Positions 1-10,400 of a DNA stretch of 64,000 bases are shown here, piece by piece. The notes under the pieces are model-generated. The model searched no databases. It saw nothing but the letters and a program-made list of their open reading frames with translations, and was not told the DNA's origin. Location: contig DBBV01000013.1 of NCBI GenBank assembly GCA_002292375.1, positions 62,001 through 126,000 on the forward strand. Reading direction: 5' to 3'. The DNA comes from Methylococcaceae bacterium UBA975. GTDB lineage: Bacteria > Pseudomonadota > Gammaproteobacteria > Methylococcales > Cycloclasticaceae. Position 1 is the stretch's first letter. Every line of letters begins with the position of its first letter. The position numbers and the translations under genes are program-made.

Positions 1-1
1 C

Positions 2-901
2 CTTATTTTGCTCGATATTATGATGCCCGGTATTGATGGGTACGAAGTGTGCAAAATCATTAAATCCAAGCCAAATAGCGGCGAAATACCCATTATTTTC
101 CTAACGGCTAAAACTGATCTGGATGCCTTGAATAAAGGTTTTGCATTAGGTGCTGTCGATTACATTACCAAGCCTTTCCATGCGGACGAATTACTGGCGC
201 GCGTTCGTACACATGTAAAACTCTATGCGGCGCAACAATTGCTTGAATACCATAATATTGTTTTGGAGTACAAGGTTGAACGCGTCCATAAACGCTTATT
301 GTCCGAGTTAGAACAAACTCAAAAAGAGATGATTGAGTTGCTCACAGAACTGGTCGAAGTTAATTCTGACGAGACGGGTAAGCATATTCGCCGGGTGTCA
401 GAAATATCGTCCCTATTGGCGCAATTGCACCCCACATTAACTGATGAAGACGCAGATACCTTAATGCACGCCTCGCCGATGCACGACATAGGCAAAATAA
501 CGATAGCACACGAAGTCCTTCATAAGCCCGGGCGATATACGGAAGAAGAATTTTGCGCGATGAAAGAACACACCACCAATGGTTATAATTTACTGCGGCA
601 TTCTAAACGTAGAATTATGATTGCAGCAGCAGTTATTGCCCATGAACACCATGAAAAGTGGAATGGCAAGGGCTATCCGCGGCAATTAAGTGGTTCTGAC
701 ATACATATTTATGGGCGCATTGTTGCGTTGGCCGATGTACTTGATGCGCTGACGCACGAGCGTTGTTACAAAAAAGCCTGGGATGTTGACGAAGCTATTG
801 CTTACATTGTTGATCGTCGCGCAAGCCAATTTGACCCGGAGTTAGTCGATTTGATGATGGCGCATATTGATCAGTTTAAAGCTATTATTGAGATACGCTA
901 A
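2..901 (+). CDS. HD-GYP response regulator, 5' end cut by window
   Basis: Probable cyclic-di-GMP phosphodiesterase of the RpfG type. The reading frame is already open at base 2, so the start lies outside the window. The first visible residues, LLDIMMPGIDGYEV, are the phospho-acceptor Asp region of a REC domain, and YITKPF carries its conserved Lys. A helical linker (about residues 75-110 of the visible part) leads into an HD-GYP domain with the HD motif (MHDIGK), the HHEKWNGKGYP signature and a typical C-terminus. Family knowledge: such proteins hydrolyse c-di-GMP when phosphorylated. A hybrid sensor kinase follows 92 bp downstream on the same strand and is the likely partner. The family call is firm; the signal is unknown. 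Confidence 0.9.
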   Translation, partial: LILLDIMMPGIDGYEVCKIIKSKPNSGEIPIIFLTAKTDLDALNKGFALGAVDYITKPFHADELLARVRTHVKLYAAQQLLEYHNIVLEYKVERVHKRLLSELEQTQKEMIELLTELVEVNSDETGKHIRRVSEISSLLAQLHPTLTDEDADTLMHASPMHDIGKITIAHEVLHKPGRYTEEEFCAMKEHTTNGYNLLRHSKRRIMIAAAVIAHEHHEKWNGKGYPRQLSGSDIHIYGRIVALADVLDALTHERCYKKAWDVDEAIAYIVDRRASQFDPELVDLMMAHIDQFKAIIEIR

Positions 902-993
902 GTGTGCTGATGACATGAAGCCTCTTGTTAAGCGGATGTTCGAGCCTTCTATACTGTCTGACACAGCTGTACACGGCCAAAATAAACCTAAAA

Positions 994-3900
994 ATGTGGA
1001 TGCCCCCGCTTAATAGAAGCCTAAGCAGCTTATTGTTACTTGTGATTTTTGCGAGCGCCGTTATCGCACAAGAAAGACCTGAGACTGGCGAAAACCACAA
1101 GCCGGCGATTGATCAGCAGCCAGGTCAACTTGTATTTAATGCCAAAGAAAAACAATGGCTTGACGAACATAAAACCATCCGCTTTACAGGTGACCCTAGC
1201 TGGCTGCCGTATGAGGCGTTTGATGAAACTGGGCGACATATAGGTATAGTCGCTGATTACTTGAGCCGAATTGAACAAAAATTGGGCATCAACATTGAGA
1301 TCATCCGTACTAAAACGTGGGCAGAGTCAGTGGCGCTTGCCCAACGTGGTGAGGTAGATGTTCTTTCGGAAACAAGTGACTCTAGTCTGTCATCCATTCT
1401 ATCGTTCACGGCCCCCTATCTAACGAGTCCTATTGTTATCGTAATGAAGCAAGGCCCATTTTTTGTCGAAAATATCGATCAAATTAAAGATAAAAAAATT
1501 TCGATCCTAAAAAACTACGGTTATGTGCCTAAAATACTCGAACGCTACCCTCGTATTCCATTTCAATGGTCTGACAGCACTGAACAAGGTTTATTAGCAG
1601 TTTCAACGGGTGAAACAGATGCCTTAATTGCCACCTTGGCGCAGGCGAATTATTACATAGTCGAGCTGGGTGTTAGCAATGTGCAAATAGTGGGGCGTAC
1701 CGAGTTTACAACGCAGCTAGGGTTTGGTATTCGACACGAGTATGCGCCTTTAGTTGACTTGTTTAATCGCGCATTAGATTCAATTACAGCTGAAGAAAGG
1801 CAAGGTATTTTATACCGTTGGGGGCGGCAAAACTTCGATACTAAATTTAATTTCACACCGCTACTCCAAATCGTTGCGGTGCTTTTATATATTATCGTTA
1901 TTTTTATTTATTGGAATAGAAAGCTGGCTCGAGAAGTGAAGCGCCGAAAAGAACTGGAAGCGCAAACCCAAGCGTTAATCGACCATGTGCCGGAACAAAT
2001 TTTTGTGACAACGCCTGGTGGCCAAATTTTATCAGCCAATACGCAAGCAATAAAAAACTTTGGTCTTCAAGAAGGTAGGTTGCATCAACACAATGCCACG
2101 ACTTTTTATGTCAATAAAAAAGAACGGGCTGAGTTATGGGCGGAGATAAAAGAGCACGGCGAGGTCAATCAAAAAGTCATGTCCTTTCAGCATGTGAATG
2201 GCAGCATAAAGTCAATGATAGTATCCGCTATCCCAGTGGTCTATAAACGGCAATCGGCGATATTGACCATAGCCGTCGATATAACAGATCGTTTGGATAT
2301 GGAACGAGCGCTGAAAGAAAGCCAAGATAGATTCGAGTTGGCAGCTCAAGGGTCAGGGATTGGCTTATGGGAGTACACGGCAGACACAGGTGATTGCTGG
2401 TTTTCTCAGCGATTTATTGAATTATTGGGGTACGGTGAAGGCAAAGAACAATTTACGTCGGCTATTTGGGAGGTGAATATGCACCCCGAAGATAGGGATG
2501 CCGCGTTTGCCGCGTTTGATGCCCATCTGGTTGCAGAGGTTCCCTATGATATAGAGTTTAGGATGCAGACTAAACAGGGGGAGTGGCGTTGGTTTAGCGG
2601 GATGGCTAAGTCCTTGAGAGACGAGCAAGGTAAGGCTTACCGAACCAGTGGCTCAATGGCGGATATCACAAAAAGAAAAATGGCAGAACAGCAACTGCAC
2701 GAAGCTAAAAAACTCGCTGAGGCGGCGAATCGATATAAGTCTGAATTTTTATCTAATATGAGCCATGAAATACGCACCCCTCTAAACGCGATCTTAGGGT
2801 TTACTGGGCTACTCAAAGAGCAGGTAAAAGACCCTAAACAAGCGACCTTTGTTAAGACCATTCACTCCGCCGGCAACAATTTATTGGCATTAATTAATGA
2901 TATTTTGGACCTATCAAAAATTGAAGCAGGCAAGATAGAAATACGAAAAAGAGCATGTAATTTGCATGACCTTTTTAGAGAGATAGCTGAGACCTTTAGT
3001 GTGCAAATGGTAGAGAAGGGCATTCATTTTTCTTTAGATGTTGACTCGCGAATCCCTGATAGCTTGTACATAGATGAACAACGTTTGCGACAGGTGTTGT
3101 TAAACCTGGTGGGCAATTCGGTTAAGTTTACAGACAGTGGGTTTATACGCTTAAGCCTGCAGGTGAAGAGTGAAAACCCAAACTACAGTCGGCTGGACTT
3201 GCTGATAAAGATAGAAGACAGTGGCCGAGGGATTGCTCAATCAGACCATGAACGCGTTTTTGAAACCTTTGGCCAGTCAACTGATCGGCAGCTTAAACAC
3301 TACGGCGGCACGGGGCTGGGTTTGTCGATCAGTAAGCGTCTAGTTGATCTAATGCAAGGTGAGTTGTCACTGGTCAGTAAATTAGGTGTAGGCTCCACTT
3401 TTTTTGTTCGTCTATATGGTGTTGATGTGGCGGCGTTATCCACCGGAAGTGATCGTGTTAACAGTGAAGAAATGTCGCCGATTACATTTCTCCCTGCACA
3501 GGTGCTAATAGTTGATGACATTGATAATAACCGCTTATTACTGGAAGAGTTGTTTGCCGATACAGCACTTCAGACGGTAAGCGCAGGCAGTGGTGTGGAA
3601 GCAGTAAAGCTTGCTGAAAGCATGCAGTTTGACGTGATTTTAATGGATATAAAAATGCCTTTGATGGATGGCTATGAAGCGGCCAAAAGAATAAAGTCAT
3701 TTTCGAAGACGCCGATTATAGCGATTACGGCATCTGTTATGGGCGGGGACTTTAAAAAAACACAAAGAACACATTTTGATGGTTATTTACGCAAGCCAAC
3801 ACTTAAATCCGAGTTATTTGATGAATTAAAAAAGTTTCTTACCATATCGCCTGCACAAGGGCGTTCAATGGTTAAGGCGTCGGTGTTGTCAGTGGAAGAG

Positions 3901-4185
3901 TCGCTTCAGGTTGAGCAAATGCTACCTGAATTAGAGGCGCTGATAGACAAAAGCCTGCTGCTGCAAACAAATGATTTTTCACAAATTAATACCTTTTCGC
4001 GCTTATTAGTGAGAATAGAAAAACGCCATTCTATTGCAATGCTCAGCGAGTACGTGAATGAACTGCAAAAACAAAGCAAGGCTTTTAGCATCAAAGGCGT
4101 TAAGGCCTCATTAAAACAGTTTGGCAAGCTTGTTGAGCTGTTGAATATTGCGGTTAAGCAGTCACACAAAGGGCGCAATAACTAG
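994..4185 (+). CDS. Hybrid sensor histidine kinase (SBP_bac_3-PAS-PAS-HisKA-HATPase-REC)
   Basis: Inner-membrane hybrid kinase, 1063 aa from the chosen ATG. Order: signal peptide (hydrophobic run ending near ASAVIA), periplasmic SBP_bac_3 solute-binding domain (about residues 45-280), one membrane helix (about 295-317), two PAS domains (about 325-430 and 445-565), HisKA with NMSHEIRTPLN (His near 591), HATPase with NSVKF, DSGRGI and GGTGLGL, then a REC domain with phospho-Asp in LMDIKMP (near 885). The last 110 residues are helical and show no clear HPt His. The layout resembles BvgS/EvgS-like sensors, so a small periplasmic ligand is likely. An upstream TTG at 925 would add a lipobox-like LSGC segment; I prefer ATG 994 because it opens directly into a normal signal peptide. 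It follows the HD-GYP regulator, its probable output partner. Confidence 0.88.
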   Translation: MWMPPLNRSLSSLLLLVIFASAVIAQERPETGENHKPAIDQQPGQLVFNAKEKQWLDEHKTIRFTGDPSWLPYEAFDETGRHIGIVADYLSRIEQKLGINIEIIRTKTWAESVALAQRGEVDVLSETSDSSLSSILSFTAPYLTSPIVIVMKQGPFFVENIDQIKDKKISILKNYGYVPKILERYPRIPFQWSDSTEQGLLAVSTGETDALIATLAQANYYIVELGVSNVQIVGRTEFTTQLGFGIRHEYAPLVDLFNRALDSITAEERQGILYRWGRQNFDTKFNFTPLLQIVAVLLYIIVIFIYWNRKLAREVKRRKELEAQTQALIDHVPEQIFVTTPGGQILSANTQAIKNFGLQEGRLHQHNATTFYVNKKERAELWAEIKEHGEVNQKVMSFQHVNGSIKSMIVSAIPVVYKRQSAILTIAVDITDRLDMERALKESQDRFELAAQGSGIGLWEYTADTGDCWFSQRFIELLGYGEGKEQFTSAIWEVNMHPEDRDAAFAAFDAHLVAEVPYDIEFRMQTKQGEWRWFSGMAKSLRDEQGKAYRTSGSMADITKRKMAEQQLHEAKKLAEAANRYKSEFLSNMSHEIRTPLNAILGFTGLLKEQVKDPKQATFVKTIHSAGNNLLALINDILDLSKIEAGKIEIRKRACNLHDLFREIAETFSVQMVEKGIHFSLDVDSRIPDSLYIDEQRLRQVLLNLVGNSVKFTDSGFIRLSLQVKSENPNYSRLDLLIKIEDSGRGIAQSDHERVFETFGQSTDRQLKHYGGTGLGLSISKRLVDLMQGELSLVSKLGVGSTFFVRLYGVDVAALSTGSDRVNSEEMSPITFLPAQVLIVDDIDNNRLLLEELFADTALQTVSAGSGVEAVKLAESMQFDVILMDIKMPLMDGYEAAKRIKSFSKTPIIAITASVMGGDFKKTQRTHFDGYLRKPTLKSELFDELKKFLTISPAQGRSMVKASVLSVEESLQVEQMLPELEALIDKSLLLQTNDFSQINTFSRLLVRIEKRHSIAMLSEYVNELQKQSKAFSIKGVKASLKQFGKLVELLNIAVKQSHKGRNN

Positions 4186-4246
4186 GGTGTAATAGGGTTT
4201 GGCTTGTTACTGACGGTTTAAATTTAATAAGTACCCCAGCCTAACA

Positions 4247-4274
4247 CTTGAAATCAAATCGCTTGTCCCCATAT
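4247..4274 (+). promoter_or_regulatory. Sigma-32 heat-shock promoter of htpG
   Basis: CTTGAAA (4247-4253), a 13-bp spacer and CCCCATAT (4267-4274) match the RpoH consensus CTTGAAA-N11-16-CCCCATNT almost exactly. It lies 43 bp upstream of the htpG ATG, leaving a leader of about 35 nt. htpG is a classical RpoH target, so sequence and context agree. Confidence 0.88.
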
Positions 4275-4317
4275 GTTAAGTCTTGATAATAAACTAATTT
4301 TTATAGGGGCAGTTTCA

Positions 4318-6225
4318 ATGAGTAAAGTCAAACAAAAAAGTGATAAACAAACCTTAGGGTTTGAAGCCGAAACGAAGCAAGTATTGGATTTGATGATCCA
4401 CTCGATGTACAGCAATAAAGAAATATTCCTGCGCGAGTTAGTGTCAAATGCTTCAGATGCCGCGGATAAATTACGTTTTGCCGCACTCTCAAATGAAGCC
4501 TTATATGAAGGCGACGGTGACCTTAAAATCAGAGTATCTATCGATAAAGACGCGCGGAGCATCACCATTTCAGACAATGGTATCGGTATGACGGCTGAAG
4601 AAGTGAAGAAAAATATCGGCACCATCGCCCATTCAGGCACCAAAAAGTTTTTTGAATCGCTTACAGGTGATGAGAGTAAAGACAGTCAAATGATCGGCCA
4701 GTTTGGTGTCGGTTTTTATTCTGGCTTTATCGTCGCAGATAAGATGACTTTGGTCACTCGCAAAGCGGGTGAGAAAGCGTCTTCTGGTGTTAAATGGGAG
4801 TCCAGTGGCGAGGGTGAGTATACCCTTGAAAGTGTTGAAAAGACCACACGGGGTACCGACCTCACCTTGCACCTTAAAGAGGAAGAAAGTGAGTTCCTGG
4901 AGAGCTATCGCTTACAGGCTATTATTCATAAGTTTTCGGAACACCTCAACATTCCGATCATGATGAAAAATGAGCACAAAGAAGAAGGTAAAGAAGATCA
5001 ACCCGACGAAGTGGCGGTTAATAGCTCAACGGCTTTGTGGGCGAAAGCAAAGAACGAGTTAACCGAAGACGATTATTACGATTTTTATAAGCAAACCAGT
5101 CACGATTACCAGAACCCACTGGCATACAATCACAGCAAAGTAGAAGGTAATAACGAGTACACCCTGTTGCTATACGTACCGTCGAAAGCACCTTTTGATA
5201 TGTGGGATAGAGAGGCTAAAAGCGGTGTTAAATTATACGTAAAGCGCACCTTTATCATGGAAGGTGGTGAGTTAATGCCACGTTACCTGCGTTTTATTAA
5301 AGGGGTGATCGATTCCGACAATTTACCGTTGAATGTATCACGTGAATTGTTACAACAAAGTAAACAAATTGATTCGCTACGTTCGGGTGCCGTTAAAAAA
5401 GTCCTTAGCCTAATTGAAGGTCTCGCTAAAAATGAACCGGAAAAGTTTGAAACGTTATGGTCTGAATTTGGTGCGGTTATTAAAGAAGGGCCAATCGAAG
5501 ATGTCAAAAATAAAGACAGGGTCGCTAAATTATTGCGTTTTGCATCGACTAAAACAGACGGTAAGCAAACGGTTACGCTTGCGACTTACATAGAAAATAT
5601 GCAAGAAGGGCAAGATAAGATTTACTACCTAACCGGTAACGCCTACGCGGCAGTTAAAAATAGCCCGCACTTAGAAGTATTTAAAAAGAAAGGCATTGAA
5701 GTGCTGTTGCTTACGGATCACGTTGATGAATGGCTGGTACAGCACATGCCAGAGTTTGACGGTAAAAGCTTACAATCGGTTGCCAAAGGTCAGTTAGACC
5801 TTGATAAAGACAAGGCCAAAGACGACAAGGAAGATCAAGATAAAGATAAAGAAGCCGATGAATCAATCAAAAGCGTTCTAGAACAGATCAAAAAAGTGCT
5901 CGAGGGCAAGGTTAAAGATGTTCGTGTAAGTTCTCGTTTAACCGATTCACCTGCCTGTTTAGTGGCTGATGAGCACGAGATGGGAGCCCATATGGAACGT
6001 ATCATGAAAGCTGCAGGCCAGAGCATGCCAGTCAGCTTACCAACCTTTGAGATAAATGCTGAACACGCATTAATTCAACGCTTAAAAGAAGAGGCTGATG
6101 ATGAACGATTTGCCGACTTATCACACTTACTATTTGAACAAGCGCTATTGAGTGAAGGTGGGCAGTTAGAGGATCCGGCTACATTCGTGCAGCGGTTAAA
6201 TAAGTTATTGCAATCATTGCTATAG
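4318..6225 (+). CDS. htpG: Chaperone protein HtpG (Hsp90)
   Basis: Bacterial Hsp90, a cytosolic ATP-dependent homodimeric chaperone, 635 aa. The N-terminal GHKL ATPase shows the conserved FLRELVSNASDAADKLRF helix, DNGIGM and GQFGVGFYS. The middle domain has the conserved ELMPRYLRFIKGVIDSDNL and LNVSRELLQQ blocks, and the C-terminal dimerisation part is complete. A very Asp/Lys-rich linker lies near residues 495-520. ATG 4318 is chosen over an in-frame upstream start at 4273 because it has an AGGGG Shine-Dalgarno, aligns with the family N-terminus, and because 4273 lies inside the heat-shock promoter. It is monocistronic, and the next gene is convergent. Confidence 0.97.
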   Translation: MSKVKQKSDKQTLGFEAETKQVLDLMIHSMYSNKEIFLRELVSNASDAADKLRFAALSNEALYEGDGDLKIRVSIDKDARSITISDNGIGMTAEEVKKNIGTIAHSGTKKFFESLTGDESKDSQMIGQFGVGFYSGFIVADKMTLVTRKAGEKASSGVKWESSGEGEYTLESVEKTTRGTDLTLHLKEEESEFLESYRLQAIIHKFSEHLNIPIMMKNEHKEEGKEDQPDEVAVNSSTALWAKAKNELTEDDYYDFYKQTSHDYQNPLAYNHSKVEGNNEYTLLLYVPSKAPFDMWDREAKSGVKLYVKRTFIMEGGELMPRYLRFIKGVIDSDNLPLNVSRELLQQSKQIDSLRSGAVKKVLSLIEGLAKNEPEKFETLWSEFGAVIKEGPIEDVKNKDRVAKLLRFASTKTDGKQTVTLATYIENMQEGQDKIYYLTGNAYAAVKNSPHLEVFKKKGIEVLLLTDHVDEWLVQHMPEFDGKSLQSVAKGQLDLDKDKAKDDKEDQDKDKEADESIKSVLEQIKKVLEGKVKDVRVSSRLTDSPACLVADEHEMGAHMERIMKAAGQSMPVSLPTFEINAEHALIQRLKEEADDERFADLSHLLFEQALLSEGGQLEDPATFVQRLNKLLQSLL

Positions 6226-6265
6226 CCAAACCTTAATTAAACAATCACAACACGGGCTTAAAAAA

Positions 6266-6287
6266 AAGGCGGACCGAGGTCCGCCTT
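6266..6287 (-). terminator. Rho-independent terminator, mainly for the minus-strand gene
   Basis: A near-perfect inverted repeat (AAGGCGGACC with GGTCCGCCTT) has a tiny loop. On the minus strand it is followed by a run of T's, the form expected at the end of the His-rich gene that stops at 6321. On the plus strand it lies about 40 bp after htpG but lacks a good T-tract, so it would terminate htpG only weakly. Confidence 0.8.
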
Positions 6288-6320
6288 GAGTGTGAGAAAG
6301 AATCTCACGAGGGAAGAAGG

Positions 6321-6824
6321 TTAAAACCTCAGGTAAACACTTAAACCGTGGTTTAGCGCGTGTAGGTTTTGTCTTACGTGACTTACTCGCCGTTCAGACC
6401 GGTAGTGGTTTGAATGGTTTGATTTGTATCTATAACGATCGTATTGGTTAGCCCCGTAATGGTAGTCATGGCGACGATGGTGTTTAGATGAGTGATGCCC
6501 ATCATGCCGACGGTATTGTTTAGTGTAACCATAGTGCTTAGGGTAGCGGTGTTCACTATATCGGCGGTCACTGTGCTGCTTGGTGGCATGGGCCTGATGA
6601 TGCGAGTTCCTGCCCGCTATAAAGGCGGGTTTATGGCCTTTATTTTTATGCTGTTTGCTGTAACTATGGGATTTATTGTAATGGTGTTGCTGCCCATGCG
6701 TTTGTACATAATTATGTTCATTGTAGGCGTGCCTATCAGCTTGTCTTCTGTCTGCCAGCGCAGATGTGCTGATAATCATCAAGGTGCAACAAATAATACT
6801 AACGGTGGTGCTTAATTTATTCAT
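6321..6824 (-). CDS. Secreted His/Tyr/Arg-rich protein, function unknown
   Basis: 167 aa, no family recognised. A clear signal peptide (hydrophobic core about residues 8-22, cleavage after SALA) is followed by a low-complexity chain dominated by His, Tyr, Arg, Ser and Lys, with many HH and HxH pairs and HYGxxxQY/RYxxRH-like units. The C-terminus is more regular (HALNHGLSVYLRF) and ends in Phe. There is a good AGAGGA Shine-Dalgarno and its own terminator, so I take it as a real single gene and not an artefact of the opposite frame. The His density would suit metal binding, and the charge would suit surface or periplasmic use; both are inference. The leader carries no cysteine lipobox. Confidence 0.7.
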   Translation of the reverse strand: MNKLSTTVSIICCTLMIISTSALADRRQADRHAYNEHNYVQTHGQQHHYNKSHSYSKQHKNKGHKPAFIAGRNSHHQAHATKQHSDRRYSEHRYPKHYGYTKQYRRHDGHHSSKHHRRHDYHYGANQYDRYRYKSNHSNHYRSERRVSHVRQNLHALNHGLSVYLRF

Positions 6825-6940
6825 AGTCTTATCCTCTACTGCAAGGGCAGTACTGTTAACTTACAGGTAAAGGATAAGCCTAGCGGATGAATTGAAGCTG
6901 AATGGTTTAAATTAATTTTAAAATAATTGTTTTTAACTGC

Positions 6941-7330
6941 TTAGGGTAGTTGAATCGGCGTGCTGGCTTGCCAGTTATCGGCCTTATGTTCCACTACTAC
7001 AGTAGTGTAGACCCCGCCACGAACATTAAATTCAGCAGTCAAACGCATAAAGCGTGGTTCGCAGGCAGCGACTAAGTCGGCTAAGATTTGGTTGCTAACC
7101 GCTTCATGAAACGCCCCTTTATCGCGGTAAGACCAAGTGTAAAGCTTAAATGACTTAAGTTCAATGCAGCTTGCTTCAGGCACATACTCTAATGAAAGGG
7201 TCGCGAAATCGGGTTGGCCGGTTTTGGGGCATAAACAGGTAAATTCGGGGGTATCAATACGAATCGTGTAGTCGCGCTCAGGGTTGGGGTTAGAAAAGGT
7301 TTCAAGGTCTGTACTTGGGCGTGTGTTCAT
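6941..7330 (-). CDS. queF: NADPH-dependent 7-cyano-7-deazaguanine reductase, short form
   Basis: QueF reduces preQ0 to preQ1 in queuosine (tRNA wobble base) synthesis. It is 129 aa, the compact single-domain YkvM-type length rather than the roughly 280-aa two-domain E. coli type. The signature FTCLCPKTGQPDF carries the catalytic Cys34 and the nearby Asp41, and CIELKSFKLY contains the substrate-binding Glu. It is a tunnel-fold enzyme. It is transcribed divergently from smc across 135 bp; I looked for a preQ1 riboswitch there and did not see one. Confidence 0.95.
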   Translation of the reverse strand: MNTRPSTDLETFSNPNPERDYTIRIDTPEFTCLCPKTGQPDFATLSLEYVPEASCIELKSFKLYTWSYRDKGAFHEAVSNQILADLVAACEPRFMRLTAEFNVRGGVYTTVVVEHKADNWQASTPIQLP

Positions 7331-7465
7331 TAGTTTGTTCTTTCAATGTTGTGATAAAAAGTAATTTTACAACGAATAATAAAATTAAGGGTGAATAGCC
7401 GAATAAACAGGTAATATTGCGCTACCCATCTTTATGAAAAAACAACAATGATGTATTGTTAGGCG

Positions 7466-10400
7466 ATGCGTTTAGAAAAAATAAAACTATCCGGTTTCAA
7501 ATCATTTGTCGACTCAACCAGCATCCCTTTTACAAGTGATTTGGTGGCTGTCGTTGGCCCCAATGGTTGTGGTAAATCGAACGTTATTGATGCCGTGCGC
7601 TGGGTGTTGGGGGAGAGTTCGGCCAAGCACCTGCGTGGCGATCAGATGGCAGACGTTATTTTTAATGGTTCAACCACGCGCAAACCGGTGGGGCAGGCTT
7701 TTGTAGAACTGGTTTTTGATAATAGCGATGCGACCATTAGCGGTGAATTTGCCGCCTACCAACAAATTTCTTTAAAGCGCCAAGTCAATAGAGAAGGGCA
7801 GTCTGTTTATTTTTTAAATGGTACGCGGTGCCGCCGCAAAGACATTACCGACTTGTTCTTAGGTACCGGATTAGGCGCGCGTAGTTATGCAATTATTGAG
7901 CAAGGCACTATTTCTCGTTTAATTGAGGCAAAGCCGGATGAGTTAAGGGTGTTTTTAGAGGAAGCGGCGGGTATCTCAAAATATAAAGAACGTCGCCGTG
8001 ATACCGAAAACAGGATGAGACGTACGCGAGAAAACCTAGAGCGTTTAGCTGATCTATGTGAGGAAATTGAGAAGCAATGCCGGCACCTTAAGCGGCAAGC
8101 AGCGACGGCGGGAAAATATAAAGAACTCAAAACCCAAGAGCGACAATTAAAAGCGCAATTGTTAGCCTTACGTTGGCGAGCGCTGGACGAACAAGATGAA
8201 CGCCAATCTAAGAACTCGCAAACTCTGCAGAACAAGGTGGACGAGCTGTTAGCGCGGCAGCGTGAGATTGAAAAAGATATTGAGCTGCACCGTGAAACAC
8301 ACACCGCTCAGCGGGACACGTTGAATGACGTACAAGCTTCGTTTTACGCCGTAGGTTCAGATATTGCAAAAGCTGAGCAGGCGTTACAGCACCAGCAAGC
8401 TCAAAAGCAACAACAGCACGCTGAACTTGAACGTTATCAAGGTATTTTAAGCACATCAAAACAAGAGCTGCTCGATAGTGAGAAAAAGCAATCACAGCTA
8501 ACTGAACAGATTCATACGATTGAACAGGATTTGATTAAGGCAAAGGCTAGCGAAGACCAGTCGGCAAAAGCATTAAATAATGCCGAACAGACGATGACCC
8601 ACTGGCAAAAAACGTGGGATGATTTTACTTATCAAGTAGCAGAGCCGAAAAGAACGACGGATGTAGAAAAAACAAAAATCAATCAACTCGAGCGACAGTT
8701 AATGCAGTCGACCCAACGGTTGACGAACCTAAAAGCAGAGCAGGCTCGTTTGCAGCAACACGTAGTGCAGCAAAGTGATTGTGAGGCACTCCAGCAACAA
8801 CATGACTTGGCTGAAAACCAGTTGCAGCAAACCCAGCATACGCTAGCCGCCAGTCAACAACAGATTAGCGAGTCGCAAGCCTTTATCCAGCAAGAAAGTG
8901 ATGCCTTGGCAGAACAGCGTGCAGAACGTGCACGACTGTCTGGCCGTTTGGAGTCGATCTTAGTGCTGCAACAGGCTAATCTAGGTGAGTCTGAACAACA
9001 GGTTGGTCGTTGGCTCGACGATTTAGGCTTAGCGGATGCGGCCAAAATTATTGATAAAATTGACGTTGTGGCTGGCTGGGAACGGGCGGTTGAGATCGTC
9101 TTGGGTTCGAGATTACAATCTGTTTGTGTCGACGATATAGAGGCGGTGTTGCAACGTGCCGAGCAGTTACCCACGGGTGAACTTAGTTTGTTTAACACCA
9201 CGACGGTAGAGACCTCTGTAGCACCCAGCAAAACATCCCTTGCGAGCTTGGTGACGGCCAACATGCCTGCCATGGTGTTACTGAAAAATGTACATGTTGC
9301 CCCTTCATTAGCACAGGCCAAAGTATTACTGGCCGAGTTAGAGGAGCATGAATCTGTGATTACAGAGGACGGTGTCTGGTTGCATGCCGACGGTGTCAGT
9401 TTTAATGCTCACGATGCCGGGGATAGCATCTTGGTACTGGAAAAGGAAAAAAGGAAGCTGACCCAGCAGTTAAGCAAGCTAAACACTGGTATAGCAAGTA
9501 ATGAACAGGCACTTGCTTCGGCTAGAGACGGCTTGATACAGGTCGAAAAGCAAGTGCGTGAGCTACGCCTAATAGAAAGTGATACGGTAAAAAAGGCGTC
9601 TCAATATGTGATGCAACTGCGCGAGATGCGCTCAAAAATAGAACAAGCACAGCAGCGCTTGCAGCAAATAGATGTTGAAACAGCACAGCTTCAAACTGAG
9701 CATCAACGTGATTCAGACAGTTTAGCCAGCAGTCGACAGGCGTTACAAACAGCGATAGAGCAATCCGCCGAATTAGAAGGTCAGCGCATCAGCTTGCAAC
9801 AACAACGCGAAGCGAAAAAGTCGGCCCTAGATGCGGCGCGTCGTGAGGTGCACGCTTCGCGTGAGCTTACGCATAGCCTTATGTTGCAGCTTGAGTCGCA
9901 GCGATCGTCTCAGGCATTGCTGGTGCAAAATGCAGAGTCTGTTAAAGAACGCATGAGGCTTGCATCTGACAAGCTGACCGAGTTTCAGGCGCAGATTAAT
10001 CTGAGTGATGAACCATTAGATGCGTTGCAAGCAAGCCTAGAAGCGGGTTTAAAAAAACGTCAGCAGGTTGAAGCTGATTTACTGGGTATTAGAGCTAAGG
10101 CTGAAGCGACAGAGCACGTCATTCGCGAGTTAACAACAAAACGGCAACAAACTGAGCAACAGGTGCAGCAAGCCAGAGAAGATGCATCATCTGCACAAGT
10201 TGATCACCAAGAAGTACGGGTAAGAAAGCAAACCTTGGTCGAGCAATTAGAAGAAGCCGGGGTGAAATTAAACGATACCTTGAGCGATTTGCCAGAACAG
10301 GCGAATGACCATGATTGGCAACAACAAGTGACCGGTTTGGCGGAACAGATTGATCGGTTGGGGCCGATTAATTTAACAGCGATTGAAGAATTCGAGACAC

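Noticed and set aside
925..993. Lipoprotein-like start (LSGC) for the hybrid kinase
   Set aside because: TTG start without ribosome site, and the ATG at 994 gives a normal signal peptide; a receptor kinase as a lipoprotein is unlikely.
4273..4317. Longer N-terminus for HtpG
   Set aside because: It begins inside the sigma-32 -10 box and does not match the family N-terminus.
6492..6815. Long plus-strand reading opposite the His-rich gene, hydrophobic
   Set aside because: Composition is the mirror of the His/Tyr codons on the other strand; it has no ribosome site, and the minus-strand gene has signal peptide, ribosome site and terminator.
7331..7465. preQ1 riboswitch in front of queF
   Set aside because: I found no loop/tail combination matching the preQ1-I class in the minus-strand leader.
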